Numbered from the stretch's first letter, positions 54,755-64,000 are shown. The stretch: 64,000 nucleotides of DNA from Bacillus weihaiensis (GCF_001889165.1 NZ_CP016020.1:1338501-1402500); one strand, 5' to 3'. The notes: generated by a model not told the origin, from the letters alone. A program made the numbers and translations.

Positions 54755-55235
54755 AGTTAACTTCAGAACCTGCGACAAAGAGCGAAAAGTAAGTTGGTAG
54801 GCGGTAAGCCTATATTTTTAAATGTTTTTGGCTTTACCTTTGTTTCTTCTAAAAAAAGTGTAGCGGCGCATTTGTGCTTTATCAGCTTTGCATAAGTTTA
54901 AGTAAATTGACGTCTATCTATGTTTTTAGATGTATTATACCCGTTAATGGCTTAAATGCTATACCCACGAGGTTTAGTTACTCCTACTTAAATTAGTTTG
55001 CTCAAAAATTTTAAAGCTATTGATTTCTTTTAGATTTCTTTTAGTTAGTCCGTAAAAATCCCATTAAAAAAAGAAGTAGAATTTGAACTCCCTTTTTAGG
55101 ATGTAAGGGAGAAAACAAATTCTCTTCTTTTAAAGTAGGCGCTGATAAATGTGTTTGTTGATTTCCGTTACAGGCATTTGCCTTCTGGGTTCCCCAAAAA
55201 GCTTCCTCGAAGTAACCGCCTGCTTTTAGGGAAGC
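54755..55235 (-). repeat. Intergenic region with two related repeat-like segments
   Basis: On the minus strand, CACAAATG-CGCCGCTACACTTTTTTTAGAAGAAACAAAGG (about 54841-54885) resembles CACATTTATCAGCGCCTACTTTAAAAGAAGAG (about 55128-55160). An open frame at 55041-55238 falls in the second segment and has no clear SD. No gene is supported in 54595-55239. Confidence 0.3.
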
Positions 55236-55239
55236 CATC

Positions 55240-55620
55240 TTATTTTTTCTTTATTTTTCCTGACCAGCCTTTAAATCCACCTTTTAAAGTGCTAATATCT
55301 TGATAGCCTTTTCGCTTAAGCATTTGAGCAGCACGTCCACTTCTCACGGTGTTTTGGCAATAAAGATAAACTGGCTTGTCTGAACGAATTTCCTTGTGTC
55401 TCTGGCGGAGTTGGGAAAGAGGGATATTACGAGCTCCTAAAATATGTCCACCTTCATATTCATTTGGTTCGCGAACATCAATTAATTGAGCTTTACGATA
55501 ACCTGCACGAAAATCTTCTTCAGTTAAATGCTTCATTATTTTACGTTGATAGAAGTAAGAGAAAGCAGAATATCCAATAATGGCAGCTGCTAAGATAATA
55601 AGTAACCATGTTGTTGTCAA
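55240..55620 (-). CDS. yqhL: Rhodanese-like protein YqhL
   Basis: A 126-residue membrane-anchored sulfurtransferase-like protein. N-terminal helix (TWLLIILAAAIIGYSAFSYF), then a rhodanese domain with LIDVREPNEYEGGHILGARNIP. The active-site loop YCQNTVRSGRAAQMLK has the persulfide Cys. TTG 55620 with the SD AAAGGGG gives the same length as B. subtilis YqhL; the frame continues upstream without an SD. Divergent from lipM. Confidence 0.9.
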   Translation of the reverse strand: MTTTWLLIILAAAIIGYSAFSYFYQRKIMKHLTEEDFRAGYRKAQLIDVREPNEYEGGHILGARNIPLSQLRQRHKEIRSDKPVYLYCQNTVRSGRAAQMLKRKGYQDISTLKGGFKGWSGKIKKK

Positions 55621-55802
55621 AATACTCGACCCCTTTATATCATGTTTTTCTTTGTTTGTAAGCTCAGATGAACTCATATAGACCTTACTTATTATATAAG
55701 AGCTTGTCTCAAATGTCATTAGGTTAGGAGCAATATTATTTTCTTCCATAAAAACTTCTGCTAGACTAAATAAATAAACTATCGAAAAAGAGGGTTTGCA
55801 TC

Positions 55803-56639
55803 ATGACGAAAGAAATTTGGCGTTATATTGATTCTGGTAATTGCTCTGCTGCCTTTAACATGGCATTAGATGAGGCACTACTTGAATGGCATAGTCAAGG
55901 AAAGATACCTCCTACTATTAGATTTTATGGATGGGATCCAGCTACACTTTCAATAGGATATTTTCAGAAAGTGGAAAGAGAGATTGATTTGGAAGCTGTG
56001 AAAAAATATGGACTAGGGTTTGTAAGAAGACCAACAGGTGGTCGTGGTGTTTTACATGATAAGGAGCTTACATATAGTGTAATTGTTTCTGAAGAACATC
56101 CAGAAATGCCAAAAACAGTGACAGAGGCCTATCGAGTCATTTCCGAGGGAATATTAGAAGGATTTAAAAATTTAGGTCTAGATGCATACTTTGCGATTCC
56201 TAGAACAGAAGAGGAAAAGCAAGGTCTTAAATCCCCGAGATCTGCCGTTTGCTTTGATGCTCCATCATGGTATGAATTAGTAGTGGAGGGAAGAAAGGTT
56301 GCAGGAAGCGCCCAAACAAGACAAAAAGGTGTCATCCTTCAACACGGCTCTATTTTACTAGATCTGGATGAAGACATGCTCTTTAATCTCTTTAAGTATC
56401 CAAGTGATCGTGTAAAAGAAAGAATGCAACGTGCCTTTAAAAGTAAAGCTGTTGCCACAAATACACTTAGAGAGAAGCCAGTAACAATTGAAGAGGCAAA
56501 ATCTGCATTTAAAGAAGGGTTTGAAAAAGGCCTAAATATTGAGTTAGAGCCATACGAACTTTCTGACGAAGAGCTTTTATATGTCGAGACAATCGCAAAA
56601 GAAAAGTATGAAAGTGATGAATGGAATTTCAAGAGATAA
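55803..56639 (+). CDS. lipM: Octanoyltransferase LipM
   Basis: Transfers octanoyl groups from ACP to the glycine-cleavage H protein in lipoate synthesis. 278 residues. The catalytic Cys150 sits in [32 protein letters not shown] is the substrate loop and [19 protein letters not shown] the conserved Lys region. Thematically linked to the gcv operon 4-8 kb upstream, since GcvH must be lipoylated. SD GAGGG. Confidence 0.95.
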   Translation: MTKEIWRYIDSGNCSAAFNMALDEALLEWHSQGKIPPTIRFYGWDPATLSIGYFQKVEREIDLEAVKKYGLGFVRRPTGGRGVLHDKELTYSVIVSEEHPEMPKTVTEAYRVISEGILEGFKNLGLDAYFAIPRTEEEKQGLKSPRSAVCFDAPSWYELVVEGRKVAGSAQTRQKGVILQHGSILLDLDEDMLFNLFKYPSDRVKERMQRAFKSKAVATNTLREKPVTIEEAKSAFKEGFEKGLNIELEPYELSDEELLYVETIAKEKYESDEWNFKR

Positions 56640-56997
56640 TGTGAGAATGAGGCGTAATCGATTATGATTACGTCCATTATTTATTTGGAAACATATAATG
56701 AGGGAGATTTATAAGCTTTCATGTTTAATATTGACTTCTGTTCCTTGGTAATCGGAGTATAATAAGCGAAATTCCTGCAGGTGAATACTTTCAAAGGTCA
56801 GACTTGTAGAATTTTGACGAAAAGTAATGAAGGTGTAAAAGAAATGAAAAAGCTTTAATTTACTGCACTTTCTGGGATGTTTACTCATGCAAGTGACAAA
56901 ATCCTTCAAAATTCCCCTTAATTACTTATTAACCTAACTAAATCTTTCATTTCCTTGCGTTTTTAATAAGTTATCAATTTGACAAATTGTAATATAG

Positions 56998-57054
56998 TTG
57001 ACCTATAAACTATATATAGTATTACTTGAAGGAAAGTAGGTACTATATATTGAA
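56998..57054 (+). promoter_or_regulatory. nrdJ promoter with two NrdR boxes
   Basis: TTGACC (56998-57003) is about 16 bp upstream of TATTAC. ACTATATATAGT (about 57009-57020) lies in the spacer and ACTATATATTGA (about 57042-57053) is three helical turns downstream. Both match the NrdR palindrome ACWATATATWGT, predicting repression by NrdR-ATP/dATP. Confidence 0.8.
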
Positions 57055-57118
57055 TAATATAAGTGGGTATGATAAATTAAATCAGTATATTTAGTAGAAA
57101 GATAGAGGAGTTGTTACA

Positions 57119-57913
57119 ATGACAGTTTTTACAGAGCAGAAGATGAGCTTAGATGTGGATAAGTTAAATAAAGATATTGCTGCATTTCCACAAGTTCATC
57201 CAATTACAAAAGACATGAAGTTAACCCATAAAGGTGTATCAAGACTAGTGATGTTAGATCGTTACACATTTAAGGATACCGAGAAAATTACATTATCTGA
57301 AGGAGACTTCGTCGTTTTAACTATAAAAGAGGACCCTAAGTTTCCTGCGAGAGGACTTGGATTTATCAAGTCTATCGATTGGGAGACTAAATTAGCAAGT
57401 GTGCAAGTAGATGAAGAATTTAGGCATACTTTAGAGAAACCTGAGGAAGTAGAAACAGGAATTGTAAAACGCTCGTTAGATGTCATTGAAAAACCACTTG
57501 AAATCTTTTACGAACAAATTGCCAAAAGAAATGCAACGGGATTAGCATCGGTTGAAACAACAGAAGAAAAACGTCAAGAATGGTTTGGAAAGTTCTATCA
57601 AGAGCTTGTGAATTTAAATTTTATTCCAGCTGGTCGTGTCCTTTATGGAGCTGGTGCAGGAACAGAAGTAACATACTTTAATTGCTACGTAATGCCATTT
57701 GTAAAAGATTCACGTGAAGGGATCTCAGAGCATCGTAAGCAAGTAATGGAAATCATGAGCCGAGGTGGCGGCGTAGGAACGAACGGTTCAACATTGCGAC
57801 CACGAAACACACTTGCAAAAGGTGTTAACGGAAAATCATCAGGATCTGTTTCATGGTTAGATGACATTGCGAAGCTGACACATCTTGTTGAACAGGGTGG
57901 TTCAAGACGAGGT
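57119..57913 (+). CDS. nrdJ: Adenosylcobalamin-dependent ribonucleotide reductase NrdJ, exon 1
   Basis: Residues 1-265 of the class II reductase. It covers the N-terminal domain and the NFIPAGRVLYGAGAGTEVTYFNC substrate region, ending GGSRRG. Reading continues only three codons past GGT 57913 to a stop inside the intron. ATG 57119 has the SD GAGGAG. The exons together encode 853 residues, normal for NrdJ. The joined junction reads CGA GGT / GCG CAA ATG (RGAQM). Confidence 0.93.
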
Positions 57914-58363
57914 AGAGTAGTTTAACGCGTGCCTCGTCTATAAAATACCTCGTGAATTGCTGGAAACTCTTTATGGTTTAAGTTATTCATTACCTCTAGA
58001 TACTTAACTAAAGGTGATATAAAAATGATAAAACCATATGATGCATCTGAAATACAAAAATGTAAAATATGTCATTTTCAATTATCTTCATGCATCATAC
58101 ATGACTTACTGGCTACAACGTAACTGGAAACGGTAAGCGTGAATGCTAGAAAACAGTAAGTGGATAAAGACAATCAGCAGCCAAGCTCCTGTTATGGAGA
58201 AGGTTCAACGACCATCGAAAACACGTCATACATGGCGGAAGTGAGTAGAGTAGGGATTAAGTAATCCCGAAGTGCGAGGGCGCTCAGGAAGAGTGTAAGA
58301 TATGGTCTGAACTCTAAGGTGACTTAGAGAGTTGATTTAACGAATCAACGTAACATGTAAAAG
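57914..58363 (+). mobile_element. Group I intron 1 in nrdJ (450 nt, no ORF)
   Basis: P1 is a perfect 9-bp helix: exon AGACGAGGT against internal guide GCCTCGTCT (57931-57939), with the terminal U-G wobble at the splice site. P10 is exon-2 GCGC with intron GCGT (57927-57930). The catalytic core is recognisable: AATCAGCAGCCAAGC, GTTCAACGACCAT and AAGATATGGTC, with P7 GACCAT (58210) / ATGGTC (58302). The intron ends in G 58363. Exact removal restores the NrdJ frame. Confidence 0.93.
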
Positions 58364-59008
58364 GCGCAAATGATCATGCTAGCAGACTGGCATCCTGACA
58401 TCATAGAATTCATTATCTCAAAAATGCAAAACCCAAGAATTTTACGTTACCTAATTGAAAACACAAACGATGAAGCGATTAAAAAATACGCTCAAGAAAA
58501 ATTAAAATTCACACCACTAACACAACAAGAAATTGATATGTATCAAGGAATTGTGAACTACAAGCAGATTCCGGGTACAGGTGGATTTAGTGAAAAGATT
58601 ATTAAAGACGCAGAGTTAAAGCTACGTACTGGCGGTACTTATAGTGTTCATAATTCAGAGTTTTTAACTGGAGCAAATATTTCGGTTACATTAACGAAAG
58701 ACTTTATGGAAGCCGTTGAGAATGATGCCGAATATGAGCTTCGATTCCCAGATGTAGAGAGCTACACTCAGCAAGAAATGAACGAATACAATGAAGGGTG
58801 GTACAAGGTTGGGGATGTACGAGAATGGGCTCGACTTGGTTACAAAGTTCGTACGTACCGCAAAATTAAAGCAAAAGAGCTTTGGAACCTAATTAATATC
58901 TGTGCAACGTATTCAGCGGAGCCAGGAATTTTCTTTATTGATAATGCGAACGACATGACAAATGCTAAAGCGTATGGTCAGCAAGTTGTTGCGACAAATC
59001 CGTGTGGT
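58364..59008 (+). CDS. nrdJ: NrdJ exon 2
   Basis: 215 codons beginning GCG CAA ATG ATC ATG (AQMIMLADWHPDIIEFI). Contains NYKQIPGTGGFSEKIIKDAE, LTGANISVTL and ends ATNPCG, within the NPCGE active-site motif. Exon 3 supplies the Glu. The frame runs into the intron for three more codons before a stop. Confidence 0.93.
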
Positions 59009-59865
59009 AAAGTGGCTTAGTTTGCCTCACGTTAAAAACTGCGGAATAAAGCGGGAAGGCTGAGATGCTAATCCGAACCGAAGGCTGAATGTAAAGATTT
59101 AGTCAGGGGCAACGCATAGACGGTGAACCTATTTATGAGAATATAACCCGTCCACGAGGCCGCAGCATGACACACTTATTTTTATATTTATATCATTATA
59201 AAGGAAATGGTATTGAGATGATGTGCATGAACAAGGAGTATGCTGGATTTTATAAGAACTATTATCTTAGGAGTTCTTATGAATACGCCTATGCAAAATA
59301 TCTCAATTTTCATAAAAACAATGGAGTTATGAAGACCGTTCCTATGATATTGGATATAAAATTTATAAACCAGATTTCTTTTTCTACGATCACAATGGAA
59401 AACTTGAGAAGATAGTTTGAAATTAAGTCAAGAAATGAAAATGTATTGAATGTAATAGTAGATATGAGGTGTGATCTACTTCAACTAAGAAATATTGTAG
59501 TAGAACATGCTCAGGCAACTCTGCTATTCGAAATGCAACAGTTCAATACATGGAGAAACGAGAATCTATCCACAAAGGTATAAGAGATTATATTATAAGT
59601 TGGTCAATCGACAACAAGGATATAGTCTTATGAACACCTTTAAATAAAGTTAAAACTACTATTTCTCAATTAATACACGATATCCAAAGTAAGTTTGGAG
59701 TGAAGGACATTAGAGTCATCTCAAAAGCTGTTTTTGGAGAAGATTGTGGAAGAAAAGAATTGATTAGGTTTATGAAAAAAGTGTGTAATGAAAAGATATG
59801 CTGAACTTGCGGGAATAAAACCGTAAGAACTATCGGATAAAAAGCCGATAGGATAACAAAAATTG
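59009..59865 (+). mobile_element. Group I intron 2 in nrdJ (857 nt) with decayed endonuclease gene
   Basis: P1: exon CGTGTGGT pairs with guide GCCTCACG (59024-59031) with one U-U mismatch and terminal U-G. P10: exon-3 GAAC with intron GTTT (59020-59023). Core-like segments GGGGCAACGCATAGACGG and AACCCGTCCACGAG provide P7 GACGG/CCGTC. A terminal hairpin CTATCGG/CCGATAG precedes the final G 59865. Splicing restores NPCGEQPL. Confidence 0.88.
59218..59826 (+). pseudogene. Decayed intron-encoded homing endonuclease
   Basis: Across frameshifts, the frames give YAGFYKNYYLRSSYEYAYAK, then YDIGYKIYKPDFFFYDHNG and IVEIKSRNE. These resemble intron endonucleases with a PD-(D/E)xK-like core. Next come a treble-clef-like ECNSRYE and KKYCSRTCSGNSAIRNA, and a C-terminal end KRYAELAGIKP. 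At least two frameshifts (near 59330 and 59420) and several stops show it is inactive. The exact endonuclease family is tentative. Confidence 0.75.
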
Positions 59866-60987
59866 GAACAACCACTCGCACCATATTCCGTTTGCAACTT
59901 AGCAGCAGTAAACCTTGCGGAAATGGCAAACAAAGAAACAAAAACAGTTGACTTCGAAAAGCTTAGAAAAACAGTTGAAGTTGGCGTGAGAATGCAAGAT
60001 AACGTAATCGATGCAACTCCGTACTTCTTACCAGAAAACAAACATCAAGCACTAGGTGAGCGTCGTGTCGGTCTTGGTGTAATGGGTCTTCATGATTTAC
60101 TAATTTATTGTGAAACAGAGTACGGCTCTGAAGAAGGTAATCAGTTAGTTGATAAAGTATTCGAAACAATTGCGACTACTGCATACCGTGCCTCTATTGA
60201 ACTTGCTAAAGAAAAGGGAAGCTTCCCATTCTTACTTAATGAACAAGAGGCAGAAACAAATCGTCTAAGAGAAGCATTCACACAAACTGGCTTTATGAGC
60301 AAAATGCCTGAAGATATTCGTGAAGGTGTAAAGAAATTCGGAATTCGTAATTCACATCTATTAACTGTTGCTCCTACTGGATCCACAGGAACTATGGTTG
60401 GCGTTGCAACAGGCCTTGAGCCTTACTTCTCATTCTCTTACTTCCGAAGCGGACGTTTAGGGAAGTTTATTGAAGTAAAAGCAGATATCGTTCAAGAATA
60501 TTTAGATCAACATCCTGACGCTGATGCGAACGATCTGCCAGGATGGTTTATATCAGCGATGGAATTAGCACCAGAGGCACATGCTGATGTTCAGTGTATC
60601 ATTCAACGTTGGATTGATAGTTCAATCTCTAAAACAGTAAATGCTCCTAAGGGGTATAGTGTTGAACAGGTGGAAAAAGTTTATGAACGACTATATAAAG
60701 GTGGAGCAAAAGGTGGGACGGTTTATGTTGATGGAAGCCGTGACACACAAGTTCTAACATTAAAAGCAGAAGAGAATTCGTTTGACGAAAGTGACGAAGA
60801 AGTTGTAGAAAAAGAAAAAGGGAAAGTTGTCTTGGTAGACACAATTAATGATCTACGTTCGACAGATGTCACGATTGGAAATGAAGTTGGAAACAAATGT
60901 CCAGTTTGTCGTGAGGGTACAGTTGAAGATATTGGGGGCTGTAACACATGTACAAGCTGTGGTGCCCAATTAAAGTGTGGACTATAA
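59866..60987 (+). CDS. nrdJ: NrdJ exon 3
   Basis: 373 codons from GAA CAA CCA CTC (EQPLAPYSVCNLAAVNL). It includes the GVGVMGLHDLLI-like region, VAPTGSTGTMVGVATGLEP and, at the C-terminus, CPVCREG and CTSCGAQLKCG, the Cys-rich tail that shuttles reducing equivalents. The first codon supplies the active-site Glu of NPCGE. Confidence 0.93.
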   Translation, partial: EQPLAPYSVCNLAAVNLAEMANKETKTVDFEKLRKTVEVGVRMQDNVIDATPYFLPENKHQALGERRVGLGVMGLHDLLIYCETEYGSEEGNQLVDKVFETIATTAYRASIELAKEKGSFPFLLNEQEAETNRLREAFTQTGFMSKMPEDIREGVKKFGIRNSHLLTVAPTGSTGTMVGVATGLEPYFSFSYFRSGRLGKFIEVKADIVQEYLDQHPDADANDLPGWFISAMELAPEAHADVQCIIQRWIDSSISKTVNAPKGYSVEQVEKVYERLYKGGAKGGTVYVDGSRDTQVLTLKAEENSFDESDEEVVEKEKGKVVLVDTINDLRSTDVTIGNEVGNKCPVCREGTVEDIGGCNTCTSCGAQLKCGL

Positions 60988-61084
60988 TAAAAAGATAGGG
61001 ATCACAGTTGTAGCTTTGAAATAGAGGTGCTTCTGTGGATTTTACCATCAAAAGGTTTAGGTACTATTTATGCAAGGTGGTATA

Positions 61085-61267
61085 ATGATGGGTGAATTTT
61101 TCTCAAGTTTCTTTTTATTTGCTGGATGGTTAGTTTTAGGGTTGGGATTATTTGTACTGTTCTTTGGTGGTTTTGGGAATCCTTATACTCTCTTTACTCG
61201 TGGTTGCATAGTAGCTGTCGGGGGACTAATGTTAACTGTTTCAAAAAAACTTGATTCTAAAAAGTAA
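61085..61267 (+). CDS. Small two-helix membrane protein
   Basis: A 60-residue protein: MMGEFFSSFFLFAGWLVLGL, a glycine-rich middle and a basic end KKLDSKK. Two membrane helices are likely. The SD AAGGTGG is 6-8 bp before ATG 61085. It follows nrdJ by about 100 bp, possibly in the same transcript. Family not recognised. Confidence 0.6.
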   Translation: MMGEFFSSFFLFAGWLVLGLGLFVLFFGGFGNPYTLFTRGCIVAVGGLMLTVSKKLDSKK

Positions 61268-61539
61268 AGGAAGTCCCTAAAAAATAAAGATAGTTAACTA
61301 TATACAGTAACGATGGACTATTATAATGTACGTAAAGTAAAGGTGCTTTAAGTGAAAATCGACTAGAGAAAATGATTAATAACCAATTAAAGAAAAAATG
61401 TGGATTGTTTCATATTTAAAGAACCCGTTTTGAGTAAACTTTTCAAAATGGGTTCTTTTGAGTTAACGAAAAGTATGGGTTCATGAAAATACTTTTGCTC
61501 AAACCTATTCTTTATATATACACAATCGATTAAATGAAA

Positions 61540-61855
61540 AAATTAAATCTTAGAGCTTCATGGGCATTCAAAAGATGCAAAAAGAGAGTTCTTCCCGAAA
61601 ATCTCGAAATAAGTATTTACCCACACAAACGTATGAGACTGGTGGCAAAGTCCCCATGACTATTCTACGAGAAGAATATAAATGAGAACCTCCCCAACGA
61701 TTTGAAGGTATTATTTCAGTCATCGATATTAATCCAATATATTCTGTAATGATGAAAAAATCACGTTACCCAAGAGCTGTTGAGAACAAACTTTCTGCTA
61801 TGATTAACTCCTTGGCTGCTAAAATGAATGAACGTTATTAGATTAATGATCGATA
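61540..61855 (+). pseudogene. Degraded mobile-gene relic (copy B, best preserved)
   Basis: The clearest member of the relic family (also 44335-44680, 3945-4215 minus, 23815-23862 minus). One frame reads RNKYLPTQTYETGGKVPMTI, and after a stop VIDINPIYSVMMKKSRYP then AVENKLSAMINSLAAKMNER before a stop at 61839. No start or full domain remains. The short frame at 61828-62016 downstream lacks an SD and is not called. The rest of the 61268-62148 gap shows nothing else. Confidence 0.5.
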
Positions 61856-62148
61856 GTATTCCGCCCTTATTGTGGCTTTTTCGTAGAGCGTATCAATGCC
61901 ATGTTAAATCAGTACCAAGCTACTTAAGTAGTTTGAACGAAAGAAACAATAAGCATGTGTATGAAATGGATTTAAGTAAAATAGCATCTTTATTAAAATC
62001 GCATCATGTATCATGATAAGCATCTAATGAAGGTACCTAGGTTTTAAGTATTAGTGCATTTCTTGATATACCTTGTAATGGGGATTAAACTCATGTAAAA
62101 TTGAAATGATTTCGTTGAAAAAAGATCGGCAAATTTGGAGGGAACCAC

Positions 62149-62571
62149 ATGCCAACACCTAGTATGGAAGATTATATTGAACAAATTTACTTACTAATTG
62201 AAGATAAAGGATACGCACGTGTTTCGGATATAGCTGAAGCATTGGCTGTTCATCCCTCCTCAGTCACAAAGATGGTACAAAAATTAGATAAAGATGAATA
62301 TTTAATTTATGAAAAATACCGTGGTTTAGTATTGACAAATAAAGGGAAAAAAACAGGTAAACGACTCGTATATCGTCATGAACTTCTAGAGCAATTTTTG
62401 AACATTATAGGCGTTGATGAGGATAAAATTTATGATGATGTAGAAGGCATTGAACATCATCTTAGCTGGAATGCTATTGACAGAATTGGAGATCTCGTTC
62501 AGTTCTTTGAAGAGAAAAACGAAAGAGTAGCAGCTTTACGAAGCATCCAAAAAAATAATGAAGAACAGTAA
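62149..62571 (+). CDS. mntR: Manganese-responsive regulator MntR
   Basis: A DtxR-family repressor of Mn uptake genes, 140 residues. The winged HTH (residues 1-70: [26 protein letters not shown]) carries metal ligands Asp8 and Glu11. His in YRHELLEQF and the EGIEHHLS cluster complete the binuclear site. No C-terminal SH3 domain, as expected for MntR. SD GGAGGGA. Follows lipM/yqhL synteny (yqhN). Confidence 0.95.
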   Translation: MPTPSMEDYIEQIYLLIEDKGYARVSDIAEALAVHPSSVTKMVQKLDKDEYLIYEKYRGLVLTNKGKKTGKRLVYRHELLEQFLNIIGVDEDKIYDDVEGIEHHLSWNAIDRIGDLVQFFEEKNERVAALRSIQKNNEEQ

Positions 62572-62873
62572 AGAATTAGGAGGTAGTTGCATACTACTTT
62601 CTATTTTTTTATTCTGTAAAGGTAAATACGTATCGTACGTTGTTTCTCCTGAATTCTACGCTAATCTTCTCCCTAGGTACAAGTTTTAATTTTTCTTGAG
62701 AATAGGCCATTTCTTGTTACTTAGAGTGCAATTTAAAATTCATTGAATATGGATAAGTGTCTCAAATTTTACTAGCAACAAAATGAAAGGAAGGAATCAT
62801 CATTCATTTAAATAAAGTGTCTCCTTTAGCTTGAGTTAAAAGGAATGAGCTTTTTAAAAATATATAAATGTGG

Positions 62874-62920
62874 AAAAAGCAGTGAATAGTAGGAGTATTC
62901 TACCATTTACTGCTTTTTAT
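62874..62920 (+). terminator. Terminator-like hairpin
   Basis: AAAAGCAGT-AAT-GTAG (62875 onward) pairs with CTAC-ATT-ACTGCTTTT. T-rich on both strands. It lies 300 bp past mntR in a gap (62572-63301) with no supported gene. Confidence 0.7.
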
Positions 62921-63301
62921 GTAAGCGTTCTACTATTTGTCTCCGCTCCTCCATAGGATAAATAACATGGAACATAAAGTAACTAGATCCTTTAAATCCC
63001 ATATAAAACCTGTAATGATCAAGATATACTCTGCAGCCTTTGAAAAAATGATAATGCTATTCGGATTATTATTCTATTCAATGAAAGAGAAAAATGCTAG
63101 TAGTTGTAGCCGCATTCATTCATTTAGTCGTGCAGGACAAGTGTGTAGCTATAAAGGGACATTGGGAAAAATGTCGGAAAAAAGGGGTGGTTTTCTGTCA
63201 AAAATCAACAATATTAGTACAAGTTTTATGAAATAATATTTGGTATATTCATTATATTTTAATAATTTAAAATTTTTATAAGATAATAGGTAGGTGTTGA
63301 T

Positions 63302-64000
63302 GTGAATCAAGATAAGATACTCCAAGTTAAAAATTTGAAGGTATCTTTTCGTTCAGAAAAGAATCTAATTCCTGCTGTAGATGGAATAAGTTTTGATTTA
63401 TTCAAAGGAGAAATTTTGGGAGTTGTTGGTGAATCTGGAAGTGGGAAAAGTGTAACTTCTTTATCAACAATGGGGTTAATACCAATACCACCAGGTGAAA
63501 TTGAGTCAGGTGAAATTCTATTTGATGGTAAGGATTTAACGAAATGCAATGAAAAAGAAATGAGAGAGATTCGCGGTAATGATATATCTATGATTTTCCA
63601 AGAGCCGATGACCTCTTTGAACCCTTTATTTACGATTGGGAATCAATTATATGAAGCAATTAAGCTACATACAAGTCTAAAGATGAAGGAAGCTCGGCAG
63701 CGTGCAATTGAATTACTTACATTAGTTGGAATTCCGAGGGCGAGTGAAATTGTACGTGAATATCCTCATCAGCTGTCAGGAGGTATGAGACAAAGAGTAA
63801 TGATAGCAATGGCAATGGCTTGTAATCCGAAAGTGTTGATTGCAGATGAACCTACAACTGCTCTTGATGTAACAATTCAAGCTCAAATATTGTCTCTAAT
63901 GAGAGAATTAAATGAAAGAATGGATACCTCGATTATTTTTATCACTCATGATTTAGGTGTAGTTGCAGAAGTATGTGATAGGGTGCTTGTCATGTATTCA
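63302..64000 (+). CDS. Oligopeptide/dipeptide ABC transporter ATPase, 5' part
   Basis: GTG 63302 ([16 protein letters not shown]) begins an Opp/Dpp-type ATPase that runs off the right edge; 233 codons are visible. Walker [10 protein letters not shown]-loop [12 protein letters not shown], signature [17 protein letters not shown], Walker [15 protein letters not shown] and switch THDLGVV are in order. MTSLNP and the GKDLTKC spacing place it with DppD/OppD. The permease genes must lie outside the window. Confidence 0.92.
   Translation, partial: MNQDKILQVKNLKVSFRSEKNLIPAVDGISFDLFKGEILGVVGESGSGKSVTSLSTMGLIPIPPGEIESGEILFDGKDLTKCNEKEMREIRGNDISMIFQEPMTSLNPLFTIGNQLYEAIKLHTSLKMKEARQRAIELLTLVGIPRASEIVREYPHQLSGGMRQRVMIAMAMACNPKVLIADEPTTALDVTIQAQILSLMRELNERMDTSIIFITHDLGVVAEVCDRVLVMYS

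Noticed and set aside
54595-55040. A riboswitch in the long leader of yqhB
   Set aside because: A hairpin (GGTAAGCC/GGCTTTACC) exists but the sequence lacks the conserved elements of M-box, yybP or other metal riboswitches that I could check by eye.
55041-55238. 65-residue minus-strand frame after yqhL
   Set aside because: No clear SD, lies in repeat-like DNA and ends at a hydrophobic low-information stretch; kept only as a note in the repeat feature.
59721-60041. Minus-strand frame of 106 residues across the intron 2/exon 3 boundary
   Set aside because: It spans intron and exon in a non-coding frame and is a shadow of nrdJ.
61828-62016. 62-residue open frame downstream of relic copy B
   Set aside because: No SD and it overlaps the end of the degraded relic; probably chance.
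62937-63236. 99-residue open frame between mntR and the ABC ATPase gene
   Set aside because: No SD, starts next to a terminator hairpin, composition unlike neighbours and no recognisable domain.

Overview
The window is a low-GC chromosomal segment from a spore-forming, naturally competent member of the Bacillaceae. Most genes follow the order of the Bacillus subtilis yqg/yqh region: yqgB, yqgC, sodA, yqgE, pst, phoU, rpmG, yqgN, yqgP, yqgQ-glcK, yqgS-yqgY, mgsR, comG, aroK, sin/tasA, yqhG-yqhH, gcv, yqhB, yqhL, lipM, mntR. Spore traits (spoVAF), a complete comG operon and a TasA biofilm-matrix operon fit this assignment. Gene identities are by recognition of sequence motifs and synteny; no database search was run.

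Layout. Positions 1-10.6 kb: phosphate supply (a Na/Pi symporter, then pstS-pstC-pstA-pstB and phoU, with a PhoP-type direct repeat upstream of pstS), SodA and an MFS transporter. 10.6-24 kb: small membrane proteins, an accessory glycosyltransferase pair, L33, 5-formyl-THF cyclo-ligase, the rhomboid protease YqgP, an orphan spoVAF, a CstA-type transporter and glucokinase. 24-32 kb: an LTA-synthase paralog, an M14 peptidase, YqgU-YqgY, MgsR and a lone tRNA-Gln. 32-38 kb: comGA-GG, aroK, yqzE, a small HTH/membrane protein pair and yqzG.

38.4-44.7 kb is the most interesting block: a biofilm-matrix island. A SinR ortholog and a second SinR-like repressor are both encoded here. So are two 45-residue SinI-like antirepressors, neither of which sits in the classical sinI-sinR arrangement. 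The matrix operon runs tasA(calY)-tapA-sipW and ends in a TasA-like protein with an LPETA sorting signal. SinR-type GTTCTYT boxes crowd the tasA promoter and also a promoter for a DUF5658 membrane protein. The distal SinI gene is preceded, on its own strand, by what reads as a complete class-I cyclic-di-GMP riboswitch (GEMM-I). This would wire c-di-GMP directly to SinR antagonism and so to matrix production.

44.7-64 kb: YqhG and the SNF2 helicase YqhH, a tandem glycine riboswitch followed by gcvT-gcvPA-gcvPB, a MerR-type coiled-coil protein, a CorC/HlyC-type membrane protein, rhodanese YqhL, octanoyltransferase LipM, mntR and the start of an Opp/Dpp ATPase gene. The B12-dependent ribonucleotide reductase gene nrdJ is split into three exons by two group I introns. 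The second intron lies inside the codons of the NPCGE active-site motif and carries a decayed homing-endonuclease gene. Several families of short dispersed repeats and degraded mobile-gene relics occupy the longer intergenic gaps.
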